In this document: positions 45,866-54,153 of the stretch, piece by piece | How the letters are laid out: every line of letters starts with the position of its first letter | Position numbering within the stretch: the stretch's first letter is position 1 | Assembly: GCF_030012525.1 (NCBI RefSeq) | Contig: NZ_CP124855.1 | Coordinates: forward strand, 1,116,001 to 1,180,000 | DNA: 64,000 nt | Direction: 5' to 3' | Origin: Chryseobacterium gotjawalense | GTDB lineage: Bacteria; Bacteroidota; Bacteroidia; Flavobacteriales; Weeksellaceae | Notes under the pieces: generated by a model | Databases searched by the model: none | Told to the model about the DNA's origin: nothing | What the model saw: the letters and a program-made list of their open reading frames with translations, nothing else | Translations under genes and position numbers: made by a program

Positions 45866-46180
45866 ATGAGTGTTTTAAGCATCACTTTTCATACCACCGA
45901 AACCATCACCAAAGAGTGGGATCACTACCTGGAAAACAATCTTCATGAAATGGTCGAAAACCTAATCGATGCAGAAAAATACATCCTCTCCGAAGTTGAA
46001 ACTGAAATGATCTCGGAAGGGAAAAACACGAACCTGCTGTTGATTTTTGAAAATGAGGAAAAACGTCAGGATTTCGTTGAAATTGAATTAATCAATATTA
46101 CCGACCGGATTCTTAAAGAGTTTGGCCAAAACGTGATGATTTTCAAAACATATCTGAATCCAAAACAATCGAGATTTTAA
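45866..46180 (+). CDS. DUF4286 family protein
   Basis: A 104-residue protein matching the DUF4286 family by its ITKEWDHYL start and LLLIFENEEKRQDFVE middle. It is a small alpha/beta fold of unknown function, widespread in Bacteroidota. It is divergent from gyrA and convergent with the acyl-CoA reductase gene. No signal peptide. Confidence 0.75.
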   Translation: MSVLSITFHTTETITKEWDHYLENNLHEMVENLIDAEKYILSEVETEMISEGKNTNLLLIFENEEKRQDFVEIELINITDRILKEFGQNVMIFKTYLNPKQSRF

Positions 46181-46191
46181 TCCTTTAAGAT

Positions 46192-46236
46192 CCTGTTTAT
46201 AAATGATAAAAAATATTTAAAACACATTTAAACAGG
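46192..46236. terminator. Bidirectional terminator-like inverted repeat
   Basis: CCTGTTTATAAATG and CATTTAAACAGG pair around a 19-base AT-rich loop between the convergent DUF4286 and acyl-CoA reductase genes. Its right part resembles the GAGCCTGTTTAAAT-type IS ends seen at 35.3 and 38.5 kb. Confidence 0.5.
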
Positions 46237-46238
46237 CT

Positions 46239-47273
46239 CTAAATCACTTCCAGAAACTTCATCGTATCAACCTTGTCGGCATAAATAGCCAAGCCGGGAT
46301 TCTGAGCTTCTCCAAAGTTAATCGAGTCGAGTCCCAATTCCGGTTTTGCAACAATCGCCTGAATACTGGATTCATTTTCAGCAATGAAACTTTTCACTTC
46401 TCCGATGTCACTGTACCGGCTGAAATTCAACACAGAAAGTGGAGAGAACAGCGCGTCATCTTCCTTGAGCATCACGAAATTATTATCCCAAAAGCGCTCC
46501 GCATTCAACAGGTAAACCGCACGGTTGTACTCGTAATTATTGGCGTATTTGTTATGATTGATGACTTCTTTAAAATGAAGGAAACTTTCAAATATTCTGT
46601 CGATTAAAAAATCCTGCGGAATAAAAAGCCGCGTAACATTGCGACAGCCTAACCCAAAATACCTGAAAATATCTTCTGCCAAAAGCTGCAGTTCTTCTGG
46701 GGTTTCATCTCCTCTTAGCACCGCGGCTGACGTTCGGTTTTTACGGATAATACTTAATGAATCTTTAAAATAATACTCCAGGTATCTTGCGGTATTATTA
46801 CTTCCAGTGGCAATAACGGCATCAAAATCAGTTAGGCGCTCCGCAAATTCGTACCTTATATTTCCATCGGAAAACTCCTCCCATTTGCTGAGTAGAAAAG
46901 GCAACATTGTTTTGTCTTTGGACGACAGTTTAATGACGGGAATATGCTGACTTAAAATCACTGAAATCACGTCGTGAAATCCCACCAATGGGATATTTCC
47001 CGCTAAAATGAGTCCTACCTTTTTAGGAGTTTTGGCAACCTGATATCCGGCAAGCCATTTTTTCAGCTGAGTTTCGGTCAGTAAATCCGCCCATTGCTTC
47101 AAGGCAAATTTTTGATTTTCAATGGTAAACCATGAATTCTCAATTTGCGACTTTCTCAAAACCGCAGAAAACCGTTCGTCCTCTTCATTAAAATCAGCGG
47201 GATTTTTGTGTAAAAACTCTTTAATATAAGTACTTAGTTTACACAGTCCCGAAATTTGCTTTTCTATGTTCAT
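46239..47273 (-). CDS. Acyl-CoA reductase (LuxC-like)
   Basis: A 344-residue protein of the LuxC acyl-CoA reductase family. Characteristic parts are LILAGNIPLVGFHDV (about 88-102), VIATGSNNTARYLEYYF (about 153-169) and the active cysteine C210 in GLGCRNVTRL. The family reduces acyl-CoA or acylated intermediates to aldehydes using NADPH. No other lux gene is nearby. The divergent ferredoxin gene next to it is a recurrent arrangement in Flavobacteria as I recall; a redox link is inference. Confidence 0.85.
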   Translation of the reverse strand: MNIEKQISGLCKLSTYIKEFLHKNPADFNEEDERFSAVLRKSQIENSWFTIENQKFALKQWADLLTETQLKKWLAGYQVAKTPKKVGLILAGNIPLVGFHDVISVILSQHIPVIKLSSKDKTMLPFLLSKWEEFSDGNIRYEFAERLTDFDAVIATGSNNTARYLEYYFKDSLSIIRKNRTSAAVLRGDETPEELQLLAEDIFRYFGLGCRNVTRLFIPQDFLIDRIFESFLHFKEVINHNKYANNYEYNRAVYLLNAERFWDNNFVMLKEDDALFSPLSVLNFSRYSDIGEVKSFIAENESSIQAIVAKPELGLDSINFGEAQNPGLAIYADKVDTMKFLEVI

Positions 47274-47303
47274 TGTATGGATAATTGAGGTATTTTCAGT
47301 AAT

Positions 47304-47630
47304 TTACACAAAGCAATAAAGTTCTTCGGAACAGTCTTCCAGCAAGGACTTTGCCTGCTCCTTACTTTCTGCGGTACAGCATGGGTACCACTTTTTAAAA
47401 TCCTTGAGAAACTTATATATTCCTTTATTGTTTGCTTTTGCAAAGTTACTTATTTGTTGAAAGTACTGCAAACAAGTGCAATAATAATTATTTGACGGTT
47501 TTCCCCTGCCGTTTTTCAGTAATAACTTATAGATGCAATTTTGCGGCGAATAAAGGATTTTGCAATTGCTTACTGAATGCAGAGTTACCTCTTGATGAAA
47601 AGGAATCGTTTTTGTTAAGAAAAATGTCAG
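47304..47630 (-). other. Stop-free stretch without a normal start codon, possible gene remnant
   Basis: One minus-strand frame is open for 108 codons (47307-47630) and ends in TAA. It has no ATG or GTG; the only conventional start is a TTG at 47469-47471 giving 55 residues. The predicted C-terminus (KKWYPCCTAESKEQAKSLL, then ending YCFV) looks protein-like with paired cysteines. I recognise no family. It may be chance or the tail of a lost gene. The rest of 47274-47767 holds only a perfect 10-bp palindrome (47674-47697). Confidence 0.2.
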
Positions 47631-47767
47631 TTAAAAGGTCAACAAGTGATATAACAAACTCTTAATTTGGATGCTTTCAATTACTTTTAATTGAAAGATT
47701 AAAAAAAAATAAGTGTCCTATCCATCACTAATTGAGTGAAAAGCTGGACAATACAGAGAAAATTCTT

Positions 47768-47775
47768 TATCTTTG
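47768..47775 (+). promoter_or_regulatory. Promoter -7 box of the ferredoxin gene
   Basis: TATCTTTG, a match to TAnnTTTG, 26 bases before the ferredoxin ATG. No clear -33 TTTG. Confidence 0.5.
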
Positions 47776-47801
47776 TACAAATTTAAAAAAATAAAGTAGC
47801 A

Positions 47802-48152
47802 ATGGCTATTAAAATAACCGACGAATGTATTAATTGTGGCGCTTGTGAGCCGGAATGTCCCAACAACGCGATCTATGAAGGAGCAGTAGACTGGAAAGCA
47901 TCAGATGGAACTGCCCTGAAAGGTAAAGTAGTTTTGAAATCAGGCTTGGCAGTGGATGCCGATGACCCGCAAGAACCCGTAAGCGACGATGTTTATTTCA
48001 TTGTCACCGATAAATGTACCGAATGTATCGGCTTTCATGAAGAACCGCAGTGCGCGGCTGTTTGCCCGGTTGACTGCTGTATTCCAGATGAAGATCATGT
48101 GGAATCTGAGGAAAGTTTGCTCGAGAAAAAAGCCTTTTTACACGGAGAATAA
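47802..48152 (+). CDS. 4Fe-4S dicluster ferredoxin
   Basis: A 116-residue ferredoxin with two cluster-binding sets: C9, C12, C15 and C19 (CINCGACEPECP), and C72, C75, C84 and C88 (CTECIGFHEEPQCAAVCP). The longer gap in the second set is typical of the Allochromatium-type 2[4Fe-4S] ferredoxins, with an acidic C-terminal extension. It is an electron carrier; its partner is unknown. It begins the plus-strand block leading to serC but is separated from it by a terminator. Confidence 0.92.
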   Translation: MAIKITDECINCGACEPECPNNAIYEGAVDWKASDGTALKGKVVLKSGLAVDADDPQEPVSDDVYFIVTDKCTECIGFHEEPQCAAVCPVDCCIPDEDHVESEESLLEKKAFLHGE

Positions 48153-48159
48153 GTAGATT

Positions 48160-48186
48160 CGCTCACAAACCGTGGGCGTTTTTTTT
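48160..48186 (+). terminator. Intrinsic terminator after the ferredoxin gene
   Basis: Stem CGCTCAC / GTGGGCG (one G-T pair), AAAC loop, then eight T. It starts 8 bases after the stop. Confidence 0.82.
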
Positions 48187-48264
48187 ATGACATTTTAAAT
48201 CATTCGAATTTCAGGAATATCAACGACCACTCTGCCGCACCAGTTCTTATAAAAACCAAAAAGT

Positions 48265-49329
48265 ATGAGCAAAATACACAACTTCAGTGCAGGACCATGC
48301 ATTTTACCGCAGGAAGTTTTTCAGAAATCTGCCGAAGCAATTCTCGATTTTAATGGAAGCGGACTGTCGATTTTAGAAATATCTCACCGCAGCAAGGATT
48401 TTGTAGCGGTAATGGACGAAGCCAGAGCGATTGTAAAAAGACTGATGAATCTCGGCGACGATTATGAAGTTTTATATTTAGGTGGAGGCGCGAGTTTGCA
48501 GTTTGCAATGGTCCCCTTTAATTTAATGAAATCCGAAAACGGAAAAGCCGCTTACTTAGACACCGGAACGTGGGCCGCAGGAGCGATTAAGGAAGCGGAA
48601 AAATTTGGAACAGTTGATATTGTTGGCTCTTCTAAAGCAGAAAATTATTCTTTCATCCCGAAAGATTATACCGTAGGAACCGAATACGATTATTTTCACT
48701 GTACTTCTAACAATACGATTTACGGAACCCAAATGAGAACATTCCCGAAAGTGGATACGCTGATGGTATGCGATATGAGTTCTGATATTTTCTCGAGAGT
48801 GATTGATTTCTCCCAGTTTGATTTAATCTATGCCGGCGCTCAGAAAAATATGGGTCCTGCAGGAACAACTCTGGTTGTGGTAAAAAAAGAAATCTTAGGC
48901 AAAACGGGGAGAGATATTCCTTCAATGTTGGATTATTCTTTACACATTGCTAAAGAATCCATGTACAATACACCACCTGTTTTCCCGGTTTATGCTTCGC
49001 TTTTAACATTGCAGCATTTAGAAAACCATGGTGGAATCGCAGCCGCAGAAATAAGAAATGAAGCAAAAGCCAAATTACTGTACAGCGAAATTGACCGTAA
49101 TCCATTATTCGAAACCTTCTGTGTGAAAGAGGACCGGTCATTGATGAACGTCTCTTTTAAATTAATGGATGAGTCTAAAAAAGAAGAATTCGATAACGCC
49201 TGGAAAGCTGCCGGAATCAGTGGACTGAATGGCCACCGAAGTTTAGGCGGTTACCGTGCCAGTCTGTACAATGCCCTGCCAATCGAAAGTGTTCAGGTTT
49301 TAGTGGATGTAATGCAAAATTTAAAATAA
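48265..49329 (+). CDS. serC: Phosphoserine aminotransferase
   Basis: A 354-residue PLP enzyme of fold type [10 protein letters not shown] opens it, [10 protein letters not shown] (73-82) binds phosphate, and the PLP lysine is K194 in [25 protein letters not shown] near the C-terminus binds the substrate phosphate. It makes 3-phosphoserine from 3-phosphohydroxypyruvate. Its stop abuts the serA start. Confidence 0.95.
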   Translation: MSKIHNFSAGPCILPQEVFQKSAEAILDFNGSGLSILEISHRSKDFVAVMDEARAIVKRLMNLGDDYEVLYLGGGASLQFAMVPFNLMKSENGKAAYLDTGTWAAGAIKEAEKFGTVDIVGSSKAENYSFIPKDYTVGTEYDYFHCTSNNTIYGTQMRTFPKVDTLMVCDMSSDIFSRVIDFSQFDLIYAGAQKNMGPAGTTLVVVKKEILGKTGRDIPSMLDYSLHIAKESMYNTPPVFPVYASLLTLQHLENHGGIAAAEIRNEAKAKLLYSEIDRNPLFETFCVKEDRSLMNVSFKLMDESKKEEFDNAWKAAGISGLNGHRSLGGYRASLYNALPIESVQVLVDVMQNLK

Positions 49330-50292
49330 ATGATAGTTCTTGCTAATGACGGCATTTCAAAAGCCGGAGAACAACTGCTGAAAGAGGCAGGAATTGAAAT
49401 TCTGGAAACAAAAGTTTCACAGGAACATCTTATCAGTTTTATTAATGAAAACAAGGTAGACGTACTCTTAGTCCGAAGTGCTACAAAAGTGAAAACTGAT
49501 TTAATCGACGCTTGTCCCGGTTTGAAAATCATCGGTCGCGGAGGTGTTGGCATGGACAATATCGACGTAGAGCATGCGATTGAAAAAGGGATTTATATTA
49601 TCAATACACCGAAAGCATCCTCCCGTTCGGTAGCAGAAATGGTTTTTGCCCACTTCTTTTCGTTGGCAAGATTTCTGCACGAATCCAACAGACTGATGCC
49701 GCTGGAAGGGGAAACCCATTTCAAAGCTTTGAAAAAATCTTTTTCAAGTGCGGTGGAATTAGAAGGGAAAACTTTAGGAGTGATCGGTTTTGGCGGTATC
49801 GGAAAAGAAGTCGTAAAAATCGGGATTTCTTTAGGAATGAAAGTAAAAGTTCTTACAAGAAAACCGAAAACCGAAAAAGTTAGTTTAGACTTTTTTGATG
49901 GGCAACAACTGCATTTTGAAATTTCCACAGGAAATGACATGGATGAGTTCCTGACCGGTTTGGATTTCCTGACCGTTCACACCCCAAAAACGGACGGCTA
50001 TCTTTTAGATGCACCCCAATTCGAAAAAATGAAAGACGGCGTTTTTATCGTTAACACCGCGAGAGGTGGCGTGATCAATGAAGTCACCTTGCTGGAGGCC
50101 ATCGAAAATGGAAAAGTCGCCGGAGCAGCGCTGGATGTATTTGAAAATGAACCCAGCCCTGAACTTGCACTTTTAATGAATCCTAATTTGTCTCTTTCGC
50201 CCCATTTAGGTGGAAATACACAAGATGCCCAACAGAAAATTGGCAAAGAACTTGCGGAACAGATTATTGAAATTAAAAAGAAACTACAGTAG
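49330..50292 (+). CDS. serA: D-3-phosphoglycerate dehydrogenase (short form)
   Basis: A 320-residue D-2-hydroxyacid dehydrogenase. The NAD-binding motif GFGGIGKEV is at about 153-161. Catalytic residues are Arg in NTARGGVIN (about 240), Glu in the VFENEPSP region (about 269) and His in SPHLGGNT (about 290). It lacks the C-terminal ACT domain, so it should not be serine-inhibited in the E. coli manner. Overlap-free abutment with serC supports the phosphoglycerate dehydrogenase role. Confidence 0.92.
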   Translation: MIVLANDGISKAGEQLLKEAGIEILETKVSQEHLISFINENKVDVLLVRSATKVKTDLIDACPGLKIIGRGGVGMDNIDVEHAIEKGIYIINTPKASSRSVAEMVFAHFFSLARFLHESNRLMPLEGETHFKALKKSFSSAVELEGKTLGVIGFGGIGKEVVKIGISLGMKVKVLTRKPKTEKVSLDFFDGQQLHFEISTGNDMDEFLTGLDFLTVHTPKTDGYLLDAPQFEKMKDGVFIVNTARGGVINEVTLLEAIENGKVAGAALDVFENEPSPELALLMNPNLSLSPHLGGNTQDAQQKIGKELAEQIIEIKKKLQ

Positions 50293-50295
50293 TAT

Positions 50296-51540
50296 ATGCC
50301 TATATTTAAACCATTTCGGGGAATCAGACCAACCGAAGATTACGTAGATATTTTCCCAACCCATCCATTGGATAATTACTCCCAGGAAGAGATTAATAAA
50401 AAATCTCAAGTGGATTCGTCCTACATCCAGATGGTCAAACCCTATGTGGTAAGCAAATCAAAAGATATCGACCGGAACCTTCGGAAAATCAGAACTAATT
50501 TCGAAGAGCTTTTGGCGGACCGGAAATTAGTGCAGGATCATTCGTCCTATTACTTGTATGAGCAGATCTTGCCTAATAAAACCATATTCCGCGGACTTTT
50601 AGGCTTGGTCAGTGTAGAAGACTTTCGAAATGGAAAAATAAAAAAACACGAATCTACACTTACCTACAGAAAAGAAAAACTGGCTTATTATCTGGACAAA
50701 GTCAATGTACAGGCAGAACCCGTTTTGCTCACGTATTTGGCAAACCCAAAAGTGGAAATGCTCATGAACCATGAGGAAAAAAATGTGCCTGTTCTAAATT
50801 ATTTAGATGACAACGGCATCAGACATAAGGTTTGGAAGATAGATAACCGCCTGAAGATGCTTCAGTTTAAAGAAGTTCTGGAGCAGATTGATTCCTTTTA
50901 TATCGCCGATGGTCACCACAGAATCGGATCCACCGCACTGAACGCTGAAAATCAAAAGCAAAAAAATAAAAAACATACCGGAACGGAACATTATAATTAT
51001 GTCTTCAGTTTCGTTGTTTCCAACCAATCGATCAAGATTCATGATTATAACCGACTTTTGAGTGATCTGAACGGATTGAATAAAAAAGAATTCCTCCAGA
51101 AAATTGAGAAGAATTTCCGAATTCATGAAAAAGGAGAAGAACCGTACTACCCTTCTCAGAAATTCCACATCTCCATGTATCTGGGCGGCAAATTTTATTC
51201 GCTTCATGTTCATCATGACTTACGGAAACAACAGGGGGAAATGAATGATCTCGACCATTATTTATTGGAAGAATATATTTTTAAAGATATTTTAGGAATC
51301 GATGATGCAAAAACAACTGAGAAAATAACCTATATCAAAGGAAGTTCAAATATCGAGGGAATTAAGACCATCAAAGCAAAGGTGGATTCCGGCGACTTTA
51401 AAGTAGGATTCGGAATTTATCCGGTCAGTTTTAATGATTTATTAAAGGTTTCCGATAACAAAATAATCATGCCGCCAAAATGCACTTATATCGAGCCGAA
51501 ATTGGTAACTGCATTAATAATGTACGATATGAAGCAGTAA
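50296..51540 (+). CDS. DUF1015 family protein
   Basis: A 414-residue protein of the DUF1015 family. It opens IFKPFRGIRPT, and YIADGHHRIGSTAL (about residue 197) is the diagnostic motif. Function is unknown, though the family commonly accompanies serA and serC, as here, 3 bases downstream. Involvement in phosphoserine or serine metabolism (some members are annotated as SerK-like kinases) is inference. Confidence 0.85.
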   Translation: MPIFKPFRGIRPTEDYVDIFPTHPLDNYSQEEINKKSQVDSSYIQMVKPYVVSKSKDIDRNLRKIRTNFEELLADRKLVQDHSSYYLYEQILPNKTIFRGLLGLVSVEDFRNGKIKKHESTLTYRKEKLAYYLDKVNVQAEPVLLTYLANPKVEMLMNHEEKNVPVLNYLDDNGIRHKVWKIDNRLKMLQFKEVLEQIDSFYIADGHHRIGSTALNAENQKQKNKKHTGTEHYNYVFSFVVSNQSIKIHDYNRLLSDLNGLNKKEFLQKIEKNFRIHEKGEEPYYPSQKFHISMYLGGKFYSLHVHHDLRKQQGEMNDLDHYLLEEYIFKDILGIDDAKTTEKITYIKGSSNIEGIKTIKAKVDSGDFKVGFGIYPVSFNDLLKVSDNKIIMPPKCTYIEPKLVTALIMYDMKQ

Positions 51541-51596
51541 TTTTACTTTTTGTTATTAATTTTTTTTAAATTTGGGTCTATCAATTGTGAAAACCT

Positions 51597-52961
51597 ATGA
51601 AATATTCAATTATAAAAACACTTCCGCTCTTTTTGGGCGGATTTTTATTTGCTCAGCAATCCACCGATTCTGTTCAGTTCAAAAACATTTCCGATGAAAT
51701 ATTGGTGAATGGAACTGCGTATGAAAACTTACGGGAGTTAACCCAAAACATCGGTCACCGTTTGAGCGGTTCCGCTGCTTACGAAAAGGCGGCAGACTGG
51801 GCGGTTCAAAAATTAAAAGAAGCCGGCGCAGATAAAGTCTGGAAAGAAGAAGTGATGGTTCCGGTTTGGGAACGTGGCAAAGAATCTCTTCAGATAAAAG
51901 AAGGAAACGGCAAATGGAAAACCCTGCGAATGCTTTCATTAGGGAATTCTGAGGGAACAAAAGGAAAAGACGTAGAAGCCGAAATTGTCTTTGTTAAGAA
52001 TAAAGAAGATTTCGACAAACTTCCTGATGCAGCCGTAAAAGGAAAAATCATATTCTTTAATTACGCCTTTAACCAAAAATTCATTACTACCGGACAAGCT
52101 TATGGTGATGCCAACAAATACCGCAGAAGCGCCGCTTCCTGGGCCGGAAAAAGAGGCGCAAAAGCAGTCATTATCCGTTCGCTTTCTTCAGCTTTGGATG
52201 ATGTTCCACATACCGGAATGATGCGCTATGACGAAGATGATATGGCAAAAATTCCGGCAGTAGCGATTGGTCCCAAAAGCGCTGATGAGCTGGAGAAAAC
52301 TCTGAAAAAACAAAAAGTAATTGCTAAATTAAATTCTAACGCAACCATGAAAGGTGAGAAACTTTCTTATAGTGTGATTGGAGAAATTACCGGCAATAAA
52401 GATCAAAGCGTCATCGTAGTTGGTGGCCATCTGGATTCGTGGGACGTGGGCGATGGTGCACAAGATGACGGCGCCGGAATTGTTCAAAGTATCGAAGTGC
52501 TGCGGACTTTTAAAAAACTGGGCATTGATAACAACCATACGATTCGGGTCGTTTGTTTTGCCAATGAAGAAAATGGCGTTCGGGGTGGAAATCAGTACGC
52601 CGCAAACATCAAGAAGAATAACGAAAAACACCTTTTTGCCATCGAAAGTGATGGTGGTGGTTTTACACCGCGCGGATTTGGTTTGGTCATGAATCCTGAA
52701 AAACGACTCCAGATTCAATCCTGGAGAGCCCTTTTCCTGCCGTATGGAATTCATAATTTCGAGGTTCAATATGCAGGAACCGATATCGAGCCGATGCAAC
52801 CTTTAGATGTTCCTTTAGCAGAACTGATTCCGGATTCTCAGAGATATTTCGATATCCACCATTCCGAAGAAGACACTTTCGACAAAGTAAACCGCAGAGA
52901 ATTACTCTTAGGAGCGTCGGCCATGGGACAGTTAATTTATATGGTCGATAAAAACTGGTAA
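51597..52961 (+). CDS. M28 family metallopeptidase, secreted
   Basis: A 454-residue peptidase with a signal peptide (about 1-19, FAQQ). A PA-like insert occupies roughly 115-245. Zinc ligands of family M28 are visible in GGHLDSWDVGDGAQDDGAG (His and Asp, about 278-293), ANEENGVRG (Glu, about 324), ESDGG (Asp, about 353) and HHSEEDTFD (His, about 421). It resembles carboxypeptidase Q-type aminopeptidases. Its last base overlaps the start of dgkA. Confidence 0.9.
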   Translation: MKYSIIKTLPLFLGGFLFAQQSTDSVQFKNISDEILVNGTAYENLRELTQNIGHRLSGSAAYEKAADWAVQKLKEAGADKVWKEEVMVPVWERGKESLQIKEGNGKWKTLRMLSLGNSEGTKGKDVEAEIVFVKNKEDFDKLPDAAVKGKIIFFNYAFNQKFITTGQAYGDANKYRRSAASWAGKRGAKAVIIRSLSSALDDVPHTGMMRYDEDDMAKIPAVAIGPKSADELEKTLKKQKVIAKLNSNATMKGEKLSYSVIGEITGNKDQSVIVVGGHLDSWDVGDGAQDDGAGIVQSIEVLRTFKKLGIDNNHTIRVVCFANEENGVRGGNQYAANIKKNNEKHLFAIESDGGGFTPRGFGLVMNPEKRLQIQSWRALFLPYGIHNFEVQYAGTDIEPMQPLDVPLAELIPDSQRYFDIHHSEEDTFDKVNRRELLLGASAMGQLIYMVDKNW

Positions 52962-53314
52962 TGAGAAAACCTCCCATTTACAGAAGTTTTTGGAACGCCA
53001 TCAAAGGAGTCATCTGGCTGCTGAAATCTGAACGTAATTTTCAGATTGAAGTTCTTGCTTTGCTTACCAACCTTTTTTTGATCGTTTTTTTAAAAGTAAC
53101 CGCCACTGAAGCATCAATAATTTTAGGGGTAGCATTCTCGGTTTTAAGTTTCGAAATTCTCAATACCTGCGTAGAAAAAATCTGCGATATCATACAACCG
53201 GATTATGATATAAGAATAAAAATCATTAAAGACATTTCGGCAGGAGCGGTATTCTTAATGGCTCTCGCTTCTGTAATTACCGGGGTTTTAATTTATGCTA
53301 AATATCTTCTTTAA
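52961..53314 (+). CDS. dgkA: Diacylglycerol/undecaprenol kinase family
   Basis: A 117-residue membrane protein with three hydrophobic helices. The signature FEILNTCVEKICD (about 64-76) and the N-terminal RSFWNAIKGVIWLLKSERNFQIE match the Gram-positive-type DgkA/undecaprenol kinase group. It phosphorylates a lipid alcohol at the membrane. It overlaps the M28 peptidase gene by one base and converges with the patatin gene, overlapping its end by 17 bases. Confidence 0.88.
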   Translation: MRKPPIYRSFWNAIKGVIWLLKSERNFQIEVLALLTNLFLIVFLKVTATEASIILGVAFSVLSFEILNTCVEKICDIIQPDYDIRIKIIKDISAGAVFLMALASVITGVLIYAKYLL

Positions 53315-54083
53315 ACACCGTCTCATCGTAAGACATTTTCGCTGCCTGATAACCGATTTCAAAAATTTCTTGCAAACGGCTCGCATTTCGTTCAAAAGTT
53401 CCATAATTAGCTAATTTTTTGGAAGTGATGATCCAGTCACAGTAGGAGAATTTATGAATTTCTATGCGGTGCGACATCAGTTCATACGCTCTTGTAGTAA
53501 CCGATTTTATAGATTGTAGATCTTCAATCTTTACATCCTGAACTGGCGAAACATACATGCCAATCAACTTGTCGCAATCCTGATGAATGATATCTGCCGG
53601 AAAATTATTCAAAACTCCCCCATCGCTGTACATTACATTGCCAACAATATAGGGAACGGTAATTCCCGGAATGGAGCAGGATGCGATTATAGCGTCTACT
53701 ATTTTATCCGTTCCGCTGAAAATTTTCTGTTCCCCCGAAACCAGTTCAGTCGCAATAATTCTTACGTCTAACTCTAATTCACTGATGGTCATGTCTTCAA
53801 AAATTGGTGTCAGATAATCCGCAAAAATCAGCGAAGAGAGCAACCCGGGCTTGTTAAAAGTAAAATGCCGCCAATTGAAAAAATAAACCGATTTAAAAAA
53901 AGCCAGGATTTCCTGCGGCGTTTTACCCACGGCATAAAGCGCACCTACAATCGAACCGGAACTGCAACAGGCCAAAACTTCAGGCTTAATGTTTTTTTCT
54001 GCTAAAAACTGCAAAGCGCCTGCATGGGCAACTCCTCTGGTACCTCCACCGGAAAGAACGAGCCCTGTTTTAATTTCTTTCAT
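53298..54083 (-). CDS. Patatin-like phospholipase
   Basis: A 261-residue patatin. The oxyanion loop is LSGGGTRGVAH (10-20). The nucleophile elbow reads C39-C40-S41-S42-G43, where the usual GxSxG has a Gly first, so Ser41 is the expected nucleophile. The catalytic Asp lies in SDGGVLNNFP (about 153). It hydrolyses phospholipid or neutral lipid acyl esters. No signal peptide. Its 3' end overlaps dgkA on the opposite strand. Confidence 0.88.
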   Translation of the reverse strand: MKEIKTGLVLSGGGTRGVAHAGALQFLAEKNIKPEVLACCSSGSIVGALYAVGKTPQEILAFFKSVYFFNWRHFTFNKPGLLSSLIFADYLTPIFEDMTISELELDVRIIATELVSGEQKIFSGTDKIVDAIIASCSIPGITVPYIVGNVMYSDGGVLNNFPADIIHQDCDKLIGMYVSPVQDVKIEDLQSIKSVTTRAYELMSHRIEIHKFSYCDWIITSKKLANYGTFERNASRLQEIFEIGYQAAKMSYDETVFKEDI

Positions 54084-54103
54084 AAATAAAAGTTAATAAA
54101 AAT

Positions 54104-54127
54104 AAACCACAAGCGAACCTGTGGTTT
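54104..54127 (-). terminator. Intrinsic terminator after the S9 peptidase gene
   Basis: An 8-bp stem AAACCACA / TGTGGTTT, 8-base loop, 26 bases past the stop; the minus strand continues with a T-rich stretch. Confidence 0.75.
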
Positions 54128-54153
54128 TGAAAATAAGTAAAAATGGAAAATTT

